This document shows, in pieces, positions 8,525-13,246 of a stretch of DNA of 13,246 nt; the stretch's first letter is position 1, and every line of letters begins with the position of its first letter. Where the stretch lies: assembly GCA_033765305.1 (NCBI GenBank), contig JANRID010000060.1:1-13246 (forward strand), given 5' to 3'. This stretch comes from RDXT01 sp033765305. Lineage in GTDB: Bacteria > Bacteroidota > Bacteroidia > J057. The notes beneath the pieces are model-generated. The model was not told where the DNA came from. It ran no database searches and saw only the letters and a program-made list of their open reading frames with translations. The position numbers and the translations under genes were made by a program.

Positions 8525-8566
8525 GATGCCGCCAATCTAGCGATTTTTAGGAGAAGCGCTGCGGAT

Positions 8567-8872
8567 TCAGTTCCGCAGGCGGCTGGCTGTATCCAGCTCG
8601 GCAGAGCCCTGCCGTTTGAAGAGGTTGAGGATGAGGGCCAGGGCGACGGCGGTCTCGGCGGCCGCCAGGGCCATGACGAAGATGGACACGATCTGGCCCT
8701 CGGCATCGGGCAGGTCGCGGCGGGAGAATGCGATGAAATTGAGGTTGGCGGCGTTGAGCATCAGCTCGATGCCCATGAGGGCCATGACCGCGTTGCGGCG
8801 GGTGAGCACCAGGTAGACGCCGGTGCAGAAGAGCCCGATACCGGCCAGGGAGAGCAACGACGGAACCGTCAT
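8567..8872 (-). CDS. nuoK: NADH-quinone oxidoreductase subunit K
   Basis: This is a small complex I membrane subunit of 101 aa, the normal length, with three transmembrane helices. The two conserved membrane glutamates are present: E36 in MGIELMLNAANLNF and E73 in AAAETAVALALIL. So is the LTRRNAVMALMG loop (23-34). The frame stays open far upstream of this point, but that extension has no family similarity and lies antisense to the neighbouring + strand gene. The ATG chosen gives the standard NuoK N-terminus (MTVPSLLSLAGIGLF). It is the first gene of the nuoKLM run. nuoJ, which normally precedes it, is absent, and the next gene upstream is divergent, so transcription of nuoKLM must begin in the 159-bp gap. 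Confidence 0.95.
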   Translation of the reverse strand: MTVPSLLSLAGIGLFCTGVYLVLTRRNAVMALMGIELMLNAANLNFIAFSRRDLPDAEGQIVSIFVMALAAAETAVALALILNLFKRQGSAELDTASRLRN

Positions 8873-9031
8873 CCTGCGCGTATTTCGCTGCAAGATACGG
8901 GTTTTTGCGGCAAAATTGGCCGTCTGTCCGCCGGAATTGTCCGGCTGCCGCGAGGTGAAGCGGATTCCGTCAAATTTCCGCATCTTTGCGCAGGCTGCCG
9001 CGGGGCAGCTCTCCGATTCCTTGCCTGAACG
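8873..9031. promoter_or_regulatory. Divergent intergenic region between nuoK and the pseudo-ATPase gene
   Basis: This 159-bp gap must hold promoters for both directions. On the + strand, CATCTTTG (8981-8988) is one base from the Bacteroidota -7 consensus TAnnTTTG and lies 43 nt before the ATG, but no TTTG box sits at the expected distance upstream. On the minus strand, TATCTTG (8897-8891) is a weaker candidate only 18 nt before the nuoK start. Neither is strong. Confidence 0.3.
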
Positions 9032-9820
9032 ATGCCAGCCGCATTCCGTCCCGCGTTTACCAACGTGCTCATCCAGCGCCTGATGCAGGGCGCCGCCGCG
9101 ATCAACCTGGCCGGCTCCGACGACCAGGGCGCTACACGCCTGCTCGAAGATATTCTGAACGCCGGCCTGCCCGAGGTGCGGGTGATCCTGGCCGATCTGG
9201 CGGCGTACCAGCAGTCGTACAGCGCATTCATGAACGACCTGAGCGCGGGGCTGGGGCTGCCGGAGCCGGCGGAGGCGCTGGACGAGGTGGTGGAGGCTTT
9301 CGAGCTGCACGGCGGCCGCTTCATCCTGCTGCTCAACCACCTGGATGCCGTGTGGCAGCGCCCGGACGCCGATCCGCGCTTCGGCGATGCCTTCATCGCC
9401 TGCCTGGGCCGCTTCGCGCTCGCGCCCAACCTGGCGCTGCTGGCTGCCAGCAGCCGCCCGCTGGAGGTGCGGATCACCCGGATCGAGCAGTTTCTGACGC
9501 AGGGCGACTTCGAGCCGGAGCTGCTGCGGCTGCCGCCGCTTTCGCTCAAGCGCATCATGGAGGAGATTGCCCGCAGCGGCAGCATGCTGGAGCCTCCGGC
9601 GGTGTATGCGGCAGCCATCTATGCGCATCCGCGGCCGTATCCGCTGCTGCAGTACGTGCTGGCGCAGGCCCGGCAGGGCGGATTCCCCAGCCGGCTGAAT
9701 CCGGAGCGGCAGATCGCGCACTGGATCGCGGCTTTCGAGGGGCGGGAGCCCGAAGCGGCGGCCCCGGCGGGCCTGCCGGCGCGCCTGCGCGCCTGGTGGC
9801 GGAATCGCTGGAAGCGCTGA
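9032..9820 (+). CDS. STAND/AAA-like P-loop protein with degenerate Walker motifs (pseudo-ATPase)
   Basis: This is a 262-aa soluble protein whose layout follows a small STAND/Orc-type ATPase. A Walker A-like turn sits where expected (INLAGSDDQGATRLLEDI, residues 24-41), but the invariant lysine of GxxxxGK[ST] is Ala34. A hydrophobic Walker B-like strand (FILLLNHLDAV, 97-107) has Asn-His in place of the usual Asp-Glu. A sensor-like strand, LALLAASSRPL (134-144), and a helical lid region (~170-215) follow. The C-terminus is a short, very basic, tryptophan-rich amphipathic tail (LPARLRAWWRNRWKR). No signal peptide or membrane helix is seen. The inference is a nucleotide-binding fold that has lost ATP hydrolysis and perhaps ATP binding. 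A highly divergent active ATPase or an unrelated helical protein are alternatives. It is divergent from nuoK and convergent with the hydrolase (3 nt apart). Its biological role is unknown. Confidence 0.65.
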   Translation: MPAAFRPAFTNVLIQRLMQGAAAINLAGSDDQGATRLLEDILNAGLPEVRVILADLAAYQQSYSAFMNDLSAGLGLPEPAEALDEVVEAFELHGGRFILLLNHLDAVWQRPDADPRFGDAFIACLGRFALAPNLALLAASSRPLEVRITRIEQFLTQGDFEPELLRLPPLSLKRIMEEIARSGSMLEPPAVYAAAIYAHPRPYPLLQYVLAQARQGGFPSRLNPERQIAHWIAAFEGREPEAAAPAGLPARLRAWWRNRWKR

Positions 9821-9830
9821 GCCTCAGCGC
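9814..9830. terminator. Palindrome spanning two convergent stop codons
   Basis: GCGCTGA, GCC, TCAGCGC is a perfect 7-bp stem with a 3-nt loop. The left arm ends in the TGA of the + strand pseudo-ATPase gene. The right arm begins with the TGA (as TCA) of the - strand hydrolase gene. It could act as a bidirectional terminator or 3' end stabiliser. No T-run flanks it, so intrinsic termination is uncertain. Confidence 0.35.
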
Positions 9831-10540
9831 GGCGGCAGCCGCTCCGCCAGGATGGCGCTGATCTCCTCCGCACGGGTCATGATGAGCAGGTGCGAGCCCC
9901 GCTCGATGGGAATGGCGCCGCGCACGTGGCGGTAGGGCAGGGTGTGGTCCCGCGTGCCGTGGATGTGGATGAGGCCGGGCGGATAGGAATCGCTTTCCCA
10001 GCGGGCGATGCAGCCGATGGCGCGGGGGAGAAATTTGCGCGGCTTGTCGCGCAGCATGGCGGTGTAGAGCGAATCGTAGGGGCGGCCTTCGGGCTCGTAG
10101 AGGTTGCGGACGCGGTTGCCGAGGAAGCCGAGGGCGCGCCCGCTGAAGATGCGGTGCAGGGGCACGGCACGCAGGAAGCGGTAGCGGGGCGGCATCTCGT
10201 CGCGGTGCTTGATGCTGGCGATGAGGATGAGATGCTCCGGATGCAGGAAGCGGCTCATCTCGACGGCGGCCATGCCGCCCATGGAGACGCCCAGCAGGGA
10301 GAAGGGCCGGGTGGTGTCGATCTCCGCGGCCAGGCGGCGGGCGTAGCTGGCCATGGATTCTTTGCGGCCGGGGACGGAGAGCTCGATGGGGCGCAGCTCG
10401 TAGCCGGGGGGCAGGACGAGGCGCTGGAAGGAGCGGGCGTCGGCGCCCTGTCCGGGCAGGGCGTACACGGGGTGCTGGGCCGCAGCCGGAAGGGCGCAGC
10501 GCAGCAGGAGGCACAGGGTTGCGAGGGTTTTCAGGTGCAT
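9824..10540 (-). CDS. Secreted alpha/beta hydrolase
   Basis: This 238-aa protein has an N-terminal signal peptide (MHLKTLATLCLLLRCALPAAAQ, cleavage expected near residue 21) and an alpha/beta-hydrolase fold. The nucleophile elbow GVSMGG carries Ser86. The probable acid is Asp198 in HIHGTRDHTLPY, and the base is His217 in IERGSHLLIM. The HGTRDHTLP...GSHL pattern is typical of small esterase/lipase-like hydrolases. The frame is open further upstream to 10711, but that stretch is a GC-rich intergenic hairpin region with no protein-like character. The ATG just before the signal peptide was therefore taken. No Shine-Dalgarno sequence is seen. It is convergent with the pseudo-ATPase gene. The substrate cannot be inferred; periplasmic location is expected. 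Confidence 0.85.
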   Translation of the reverse strand: MHLKTLATLCLLLRCALPAAAQHPVYALPGQGADARSFQRLVLPPGYELRPIELSVPGRKESMASYARRLAAEIDTTRPFSLLGVSMGGMAAVEMSRFLHPEHLILIASIKHRDEMPPRYRFLRAVPLHRIFSGRALGFLGNRVRNLYEPEGRPYDSLYTAMLRDKPRKFLPRAIGCIARWESDSYPPGLIHIHGTRDHTLPYRHVRGAIPIERGSHLLIMTRAEEISAILAERLPPR

Positions 10541-10738
10541 GTGCGGCAGGGAAGGCGATTTGCCGGATAGACGCAGCGCGGGCCTTGGCCGCTGCACCGC
10601 GTGAGGGATCCGGAGGGCCTGGCCCGGAGCGCAGCGGAGGGCGGGAGCGGAGCGGACCCCGGAGGAGCCCGGCCCCCCGCGCGCATGGCGCGCACGGGGG
10701 GACACGCCCAACTCCTGATGAGGCTTCCGGCACGCCGG
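10541..10738. repeat. GC-rich intergenic spacer, possible dispersed repeat element
   Basis: The gap between two minus-strand genes is extremely GC-rich and purine-biased. It holds two imperfect copies of a GGAGCG(C/G)AGCGGA module (about 10626-10656) followed by a strong hairpin. It has no convincing coding potential: open frames across it are low-complexity. The composition and mirrored structure suggest a dispersed intergenic element rather than gene decay. Confidence 0.4.
10673..10701. terminator. Strong GC hairpin downstream of the isomerase gene
   Basis: CCCCCCG (10673-10679) pairs with CGGGGGG (10695-10701), and CGCGC (10680-10684) pairs with GCGCG (10688-10692). The loop is ATG, with a two-base bulge at 10693-10694. 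It gives 12 base pairs, lies about 37 nt past the isomerase stop on the minus strand, and could terminate that transcript. There is no T-run, so factor-dependent termination or another role is equally possible. Confidence 0.4.
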
Positions 10739-11647
10739 TCAGACGTAGCCCCACTGCTTCATCGCGGCGAGGTCTTCGCGGGCGCAGTCGAGGGGCGCCT
10801 TGCCCTGGTAGGCCTCCTGCTCGATGATGAGGTGCACGGACTTGTTGTATTTCAGGGCGAGCTTGAGCACCTGGGGCACATTGACAATGCCCTGGCCGAG
10901 CACGGTGCTTTCGTAGGGATGGGCGGCGCCGTCGACGGCGATTTCATCCTTGACGTGCAGGGAGGTGAAGCGGCCGGGATAGCGGGAGAGCCAGTCCTGG
11001 GCTTTGGCGCCGCCGGAGACCATGTTGCCGATGTCGAGCTGCTGCATGACGTAGACGGGGTCGGTGTGCTGGAGCATGAGGTCGTAGAGGGTCTCGCCTT
11101 CGAGCCGCTCGCTGAACTCGAAGTCGTGGTTGTGGTAGCCGAAGCGCATGCCGTAGAGGAGGCAGAGCTCGCCGCAGCGGTTGAAGACCTCCATCATGCG
11201 GAGGAGTTCGCTGCGGCTGCTGCGCAGGCGCTGGTCGAGCCAGGGGCTGATGACGTAGCGCTGGCCCATGATGGCGGCGTCTTCGACGGTGTGCTTCCAG
11301 CTGTCGGAGAAGTCCTTGCTGGCTTCGATCCAGTGCTCGCTGCCGAGCACGGTATGGCCGCTGGGCATGGTCATGCCGAGATCATCCAGGATCTGGCGGA
11401 ATTCGGCGGCGGGGTAGCCGTAGAACTTGCGGTCGCGGTAGTTGGCATGCTCCACGTGGCGGTAGCCCATGGCGGCGAGCTGCCGGAGGGTGCCGAGGGG
11501 GTCTTGCTCCATCTCGGCGCGGATGGAGTAGAGCTGGATGCCGACGAGCTGCCTGCGGGGCTTGGCGGCGAGGAGATCCGGCGCGAGGGCAGCCCCTGCG
11601 AGGGCGAGGGCGCCGGTTTTGAGGAAATTTCTGCGGGAGGTATGCAT
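10739..11647 (-). CDS. Tat-exported sugar phosphate isomerase/epimerase (xylose-isomerase-like TIM barrel)
   Basis: This 302-aa protein begins with a twin-arginine signal (SRRNFLK at residues 4-10, then a hydrophobic stretch GALALAGAALAPDLLAA). It is therefore exported folded, probably to the periplasm. The body is an AP-endonuclease-2/xylose-isomerase-like barrel. Likely metal ligands and active-site residues are visible: E66 (YRHVEHANY), H172 and H174 (FGYHNHDFEF), D205 (QQLDIGN), H231 (LHVKDE) and E276 (LIIEQE). It probably isomerises or epimerises a sugar or inositol-type compound, but the substrate is not readable. An upstream extension to 11764 is open but carries no signal-like or conserved residues, so the ATG immediately before the Tat motif is preferred. 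It is divergent from the esterase lipoprotein, with 158 bp between them that could hold both promoters. Confidence 0.87.
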   Translation of the reverse strand: MHTSRRNFLKTGALALAGAALAPDLLAAKPRRQLVGIQLYSIRAEMEQDPLGTLRQLAAMGYRHVEHANYRDRKFYGYPAAEFRQILDDLGMTMPSGHTVLGSEHWIEASKDFSDSWKHTVEDAAIMGQRYVISPWLDQRLRSSRSELLRMMEVFNRCGELCLLYGMRFGYHNHDFEFSERLEGETLYDLMLQHTDPVYVMQQLDIGNMVSGGAKAQDWLSRYPGRFTSLHVKDEIAVDGAAHPYESTVLGQGIVNVPQVLKLALKYNKSVHLIIEQEAYQGKAPLDCAREDLAAMKQWGYV

Positions 11648-11746
11648 GGGGAAAACGGCTGAGGGGTACGGAAGCCGGGCGGGATGCCTGCGGGATGTAA
11701 GGTTGGGAGAAAAGCGGAGAAATTCAAGGGGGCGCGGCAGGGCCTG

Positions 11747-11776
11747 TTGCGGGTCTGGGCGCATTTGGGTATGTTG
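11747..11776 (+). promoter_or_regulatory. Weak candidate Bacteroidota-type promoter for the esterase gene
   Basis: TTG (11747-11749) and TATGTTG (11770-11776) are 20 nt apart, close to the -33/-7 spacing of Bacteroidota sigma-ABfr promoters (TTTG...TAnnTTTG). They lie 29 nt before the ATG. Both boxes deviate from consensus, so this could be chance. Confidence 0.22.
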
Positions 11777-11805
11777 TCGGGCGAATCAGGATCAATGCTG
11801 TGCCG

Positions 11806-12735
11806 ATGAAATCTTGCCTTCCCCTGCTGCTGCTGGCTGGCCTGGCGGCCTGCCGTCCGCCGGCTGCTCCGCAGCTGCCTTCCGTCGCTTCGGGCCGCGT
11901 GGTGCGCCATGCGGACTTCCCCTCCCGCCATGTGGACGCGCGCCATGTGGATGTGTGGCTGCCGGCGGGCTACAGCCCGGCGCAGCGCTATGCGGTGCTG
12001 TACATGCACGACGGCCAGATGCTGTTCGACAGCACCACGACGTGGAACCGGCAGGAATGGAAGGCAGACGAGACAGCGGGCCGGCTGATCGCCTCGGGGC
12101 AGATCCCGCCCTGCATCGTGGTGGGGGTGTGGAACAACGGCGAGTACCGGGCTGCGGAGTATTTTCCGGAGGCGCCGCTGGACAGCCTGGCGCCGGCGCA
12201 GCGGGAGGCGGGCCTGGCGGCCCATTTCAAAGGCGGCAAGGCCCTGGCCGACGAATATCTGCTGTTTCTGACGCAGGAGTTGAAGCCCTGGATCGACAGC
12301 GCGTATTCCACGCTGCCGGATGCGGCGCATACCTTCGTGATGGGCTCCAGCATGGGCGGGCTGATCTCGATGTATGCGCTCTGCGAATACCCGGAGGTAT
12401 TCGGCGGGGCGGCCTGCCTGTCGGTGCACTGGCCCATGGGCCGGCCGGACAAGCTGGACGAGGGTCCGCTGCGGGCGGCGCAGGAGGCATTTTTTGCCTA
12501 TCTGCGGAGCAGCCTGCCGCTGCGGCAGGGCAACCGCCTCTACTACGACATCGGCACGGAGACGCTGGACAGCCTGTACCTGCCGTATCAGCTGCGGGCG
12601 GATTCGATGCTGGCGGGGCTGGAGTTTCCGGCGGGGAGCTGGCGGTCGGAGATCTATGAGGGGACGGACCACTCGGAGCGGTCGTGGGCGGGGCGGCTGG
12701 AGGTGCCGATGGTGTTTCTGATGGGAAAAGAGTAG
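11806..12735 (+). CDS. Putative esterase lipoprotein (esterase D / YieL family)
   Basis: This 309-aa protein has a lipoprotein signal: hydrophobic core LPLLLLAGLAAC with the lipobox LAAC and acylated Cys16. It should be anchored in the outer or inner membrane. The catalytic part resembles the putative-esterase (PF00756-like) alpha/beta hydrolases, such as ferric-enterochelin and YieL-type esterases. It has VWLPAGY (50-56), AVLYMHDGQMLFD (63-75), the nucleophile elbow GSSMGG (Ser182), a probable acid in YYDIGTETLD (D248 or D255) and the base His289 in GTDHSERSW. The ATG is preferred over a GTG two codons upstream, because it starts the lipoprotein signal directly. The stop codon TAG lies inside the first unit of the tandem repeat array. 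The natural ester substrate is unknown. It may act with the divergent Tat-exported isomerase on a sugar-linked compound, but only adjacency supports this. Confidence 0.88.
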   Translation: MKSCLPLLLLAGLAACRPPAAPQLPSVASGRVVRHADFPSRHVDARHVDVWLPAGYSPAQRYAVLYMHDGQMLFDSTTTWNRQEWKADETAGRLIASGQIPPCIVVGVWNNGEYRAAEYFPEAPLDSLAPAQREAGLAAHFKGGKALADEYLLFLTQELKPWIDSAYSTLPDAAHTFVMGSSMGGLISMYALCEYPEVFGGAACLSVHWPMGRPDKLDEGPLRAAQEAFFAYLRSSLPLRQGNRLYYDIGTETLDSLYLPYQLRADSMLAGLEFPAGSWRSEIYEGTDHSERSWAGRLEVPMVFLMGKE

Positions 12736-12742
12736 GAAGTAT

Positions 12743-12772
12743 CAAGTATCAAGTCGGAAGACTGGATACTTG
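12743..12772 (+). terminator. Perfect hairpin in repeat unit 1, just after the esterase stop
   Basis: CAAGTATC (12743-12750) pairs with GATACTTG (12765-12772). Then comes an A/G mismatch, AGTC pairing with GACT, and a GGAA (GNRA-type) loop. It lies 8 nt past the esterase stop. Units 2-4 keep the inner stem but have a changed right arm. A terminator or mRNA 3' end role is plausible; no U-tract follows. Confidence 0.4.
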
Positions 12773-12781
12773 CGATTGCCG

Positions 12782-12804
12782 GCGAGGCGGTTTCAACCCC
12801 TCGC
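12782..12804. other. Second hairpin within the repeat unit
   Basis: GCGAGG pairs with CCTCGC, with a bulged C and an inner GGT/ACC stem around a TTCA loop. The same structure recurs intact in unit 3 (12983-13005). In unit 2 the right arm reads CCTCAC, breaking one pair. Unit 4 ends before the right arm. Confidence 0.4.
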
Positions 12805-13108
12805 TGCAAACGCTGCGCTGCAGGCCTGGGGGGTAGGAAGTATTAAGTATCAAGTCGGAAGACTGGATCTATTCGATTGCCAGCGAGGCGGTTTCAACCC
12901 CTCACGGGATGCGCTGCGCCGCAGGCTTGGGGGTAGGAAGTATCAGGTATCAAGTCGGAAGACTGGATCTATTCGATTGCCAGCGAGGCGGTTTCAACCC
13001 CTCGCGGGATGCGCTGCGCCGCAGGCTTGGGGGTAGGAAGTATTAAGTATCAAGTCGGAAGACTGGATCTATTCGATTGCCAGCGAGGCACTGCACAATA
13101 CCGCCGCA

Positions 13109-13246
13109 TCACCGCAGCCGGATCCGGTGCAGGATCAGCGCCTTGCCGCGGGGGTCCGGCTCGGCAAGCCATGCCTCGCCTCCCAGCACCAGCGGATCGT
13201 CGCGCAGCTCCATGCCGATCTGGGTCCCCAGCTGCAGCTCAGGCCC
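13109..13246 (-). CDS. Partial unidentified protein, C-terminal end
   Basis: The last 45 codons of a minus-strand gene run in from beyond the right edge and end at TGA (13111-13109). The visible residues include QLGTQIGMELRDDPLVLGG, EAWLAEPDPRGK and a basic end, HRIRLR. The frame is continuously open to the window edge, and the mix of hydrophobic and charged residues looks like a real soluble domain, but no family can be named. The tandem repeat array stops 19 nt past its stop codon, so the gene is convergent with the esterase across the array. The short length makes the call moderate. Confidence 0.55.
   Translation of the reverse strand, partial: GPELQLGTQIGMELRDDPLVLGGEAWLAEPDPRGKALILHRIRLR

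Larger units (their letters stand above)
12732..13089 (+). repeat. Tandem array of 3.6 copies of a 100-bp intergenic repeat
   Basis: Units begin with GTAGGAAGTAT at 12732 (101 bp), 12833 (100 bp), 12933 (100 bp) and 13033 (57 bp, cut off after CAGCGAGGC). Units 2 and 3 differ at about three positions. Unit 4 is identical to the first 57 bp of unit 2. Unit 1 is more diverged in its middle and end. Each full unit has an AAGTAT-rich start, an AGTC-GGAA-GACT mini-hairpin, a GCGAGG...CCTCGC hairpin (imperfect in unit 2), and a GCAGGC.TGGGG end. This fills the whole 373-bp space between the esterase stop and the partial minus-strand gene. Open frames through it shift with the period and are not credible genes. 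Confidence 0.96.

Noticed and set aside
8873..9721. Long upstream extension of nuoK on the minus strand
   Set aside because: It lies antisense to the well-supported + strand gene at 9032-9820, is low-complexity Arg/Gln-rich, and would give NuoK a non-family N-terminus.
10541..10711. N-terminal extension of the alpha/beta hydrolase to an upstream start
   Set aside because: It would bury the signal peptide inside the protein and translate the GC-rich hairpin spacer.
11648..11764. N-terminal extension of the isomerase gene
   Set aside because: It would displace the Tat signal from the N-terminus; the ATG directly before SRRNFLK is the sensible start.
12770..13036. 88-codon open frame running through the repeat array
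   Set aside because: It starts at a TTG inside the repeat, its translation just re-reads the unit in shifting frames because the period is 100-101 bp, and it has no start signal or protein-like character.
12732..13089. CRISPR array, suggested by GGTTTCAACCCCTC recurring at regular spacing
   Set aside because: The sequence between the recurring motifs is itself repeated and not variable, the period of 100 bp is too long for repeat plus spacer, and no cas gene is present.
12732..13089. Integron attC sites (GTTT/AACC motifs with hairpins in about 100-bp units)
   Set aside because: No integrase, no gene cassettes between units, and the simple-site consensus is not matched.

Overview
The window is a high-GC (visibly above 60% G+C) bacterial chromosome segment. 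It most likely comes from the Bacteroidota, perhaps a Saprospiria-type lineage. This is an inference from four things: a large usher-like outer-membrane barrel with a C-terminal SdrD-B-type domain, a Tat-exported sugar isomerase/epimerase, mostly absent Shine-Dalgarno sequences, and weak matches to the TAnnTTTG promoter box. No rRNA, tRNA, transposase or CRISPR array was found.

Layout. Positions 1-95 hold a degenerate inverted relative of the tandem repeat found at the right end. A long-chain acyl-CoA ligase follows on the + strand (192-1850). It converges, with 5 nt between stop codons, on a 989-aa usher-like outer-membrane protein on the - strand (1856-4825) that appears to start at TTG. 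Next, on the - strand, are three membrane subunits of respiratory complex I in the order nuoK-nuoL-nuoM (8872 down to 4912). nuoN is not found downstream and nuoJ is not found upstream, so the usual nuo operon is split here. Divergent from nuoK is a 262-aa protein (9032-9820) that looks like a STAND/AAA-type P-loop ATPase whose Walker A lysine and Walker B acidic pair are gone. It converges on a secreted alpha/beta hydrolase (9824-10540), and the two stop codons form a perfect palindrome.

A GC-rich, hairpin-containing spacer (10541-10738) separates the hydrolase from a Tat-exported TIM-barrel sugar phosphate isomerase/epimerase (10739-11647, - strand). A putative esterase lipoprotein (11806-12735, + strand) diverges from that gene. 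The esterase ends inside the first unit of a 3.6-copy, 100-bp tandem repeat array (12732-13089). The array fills the space before the C-terminal end of an unidentified - strand gene that runs off the right edge (13109-13246).

The only clear multi-gene pathway unit is nuoKLM, which forms the proton-pumping arm of NADH:quinone oxidoreductase. The other genes look like independent housekeeping or envelope functions. I saw no convincing multi-gene defence or mobile system. The items most worth a second look are the pseudo-ATPase, the repeat family present in opposite orientation at both ends, and the orphan usher-like barrel.
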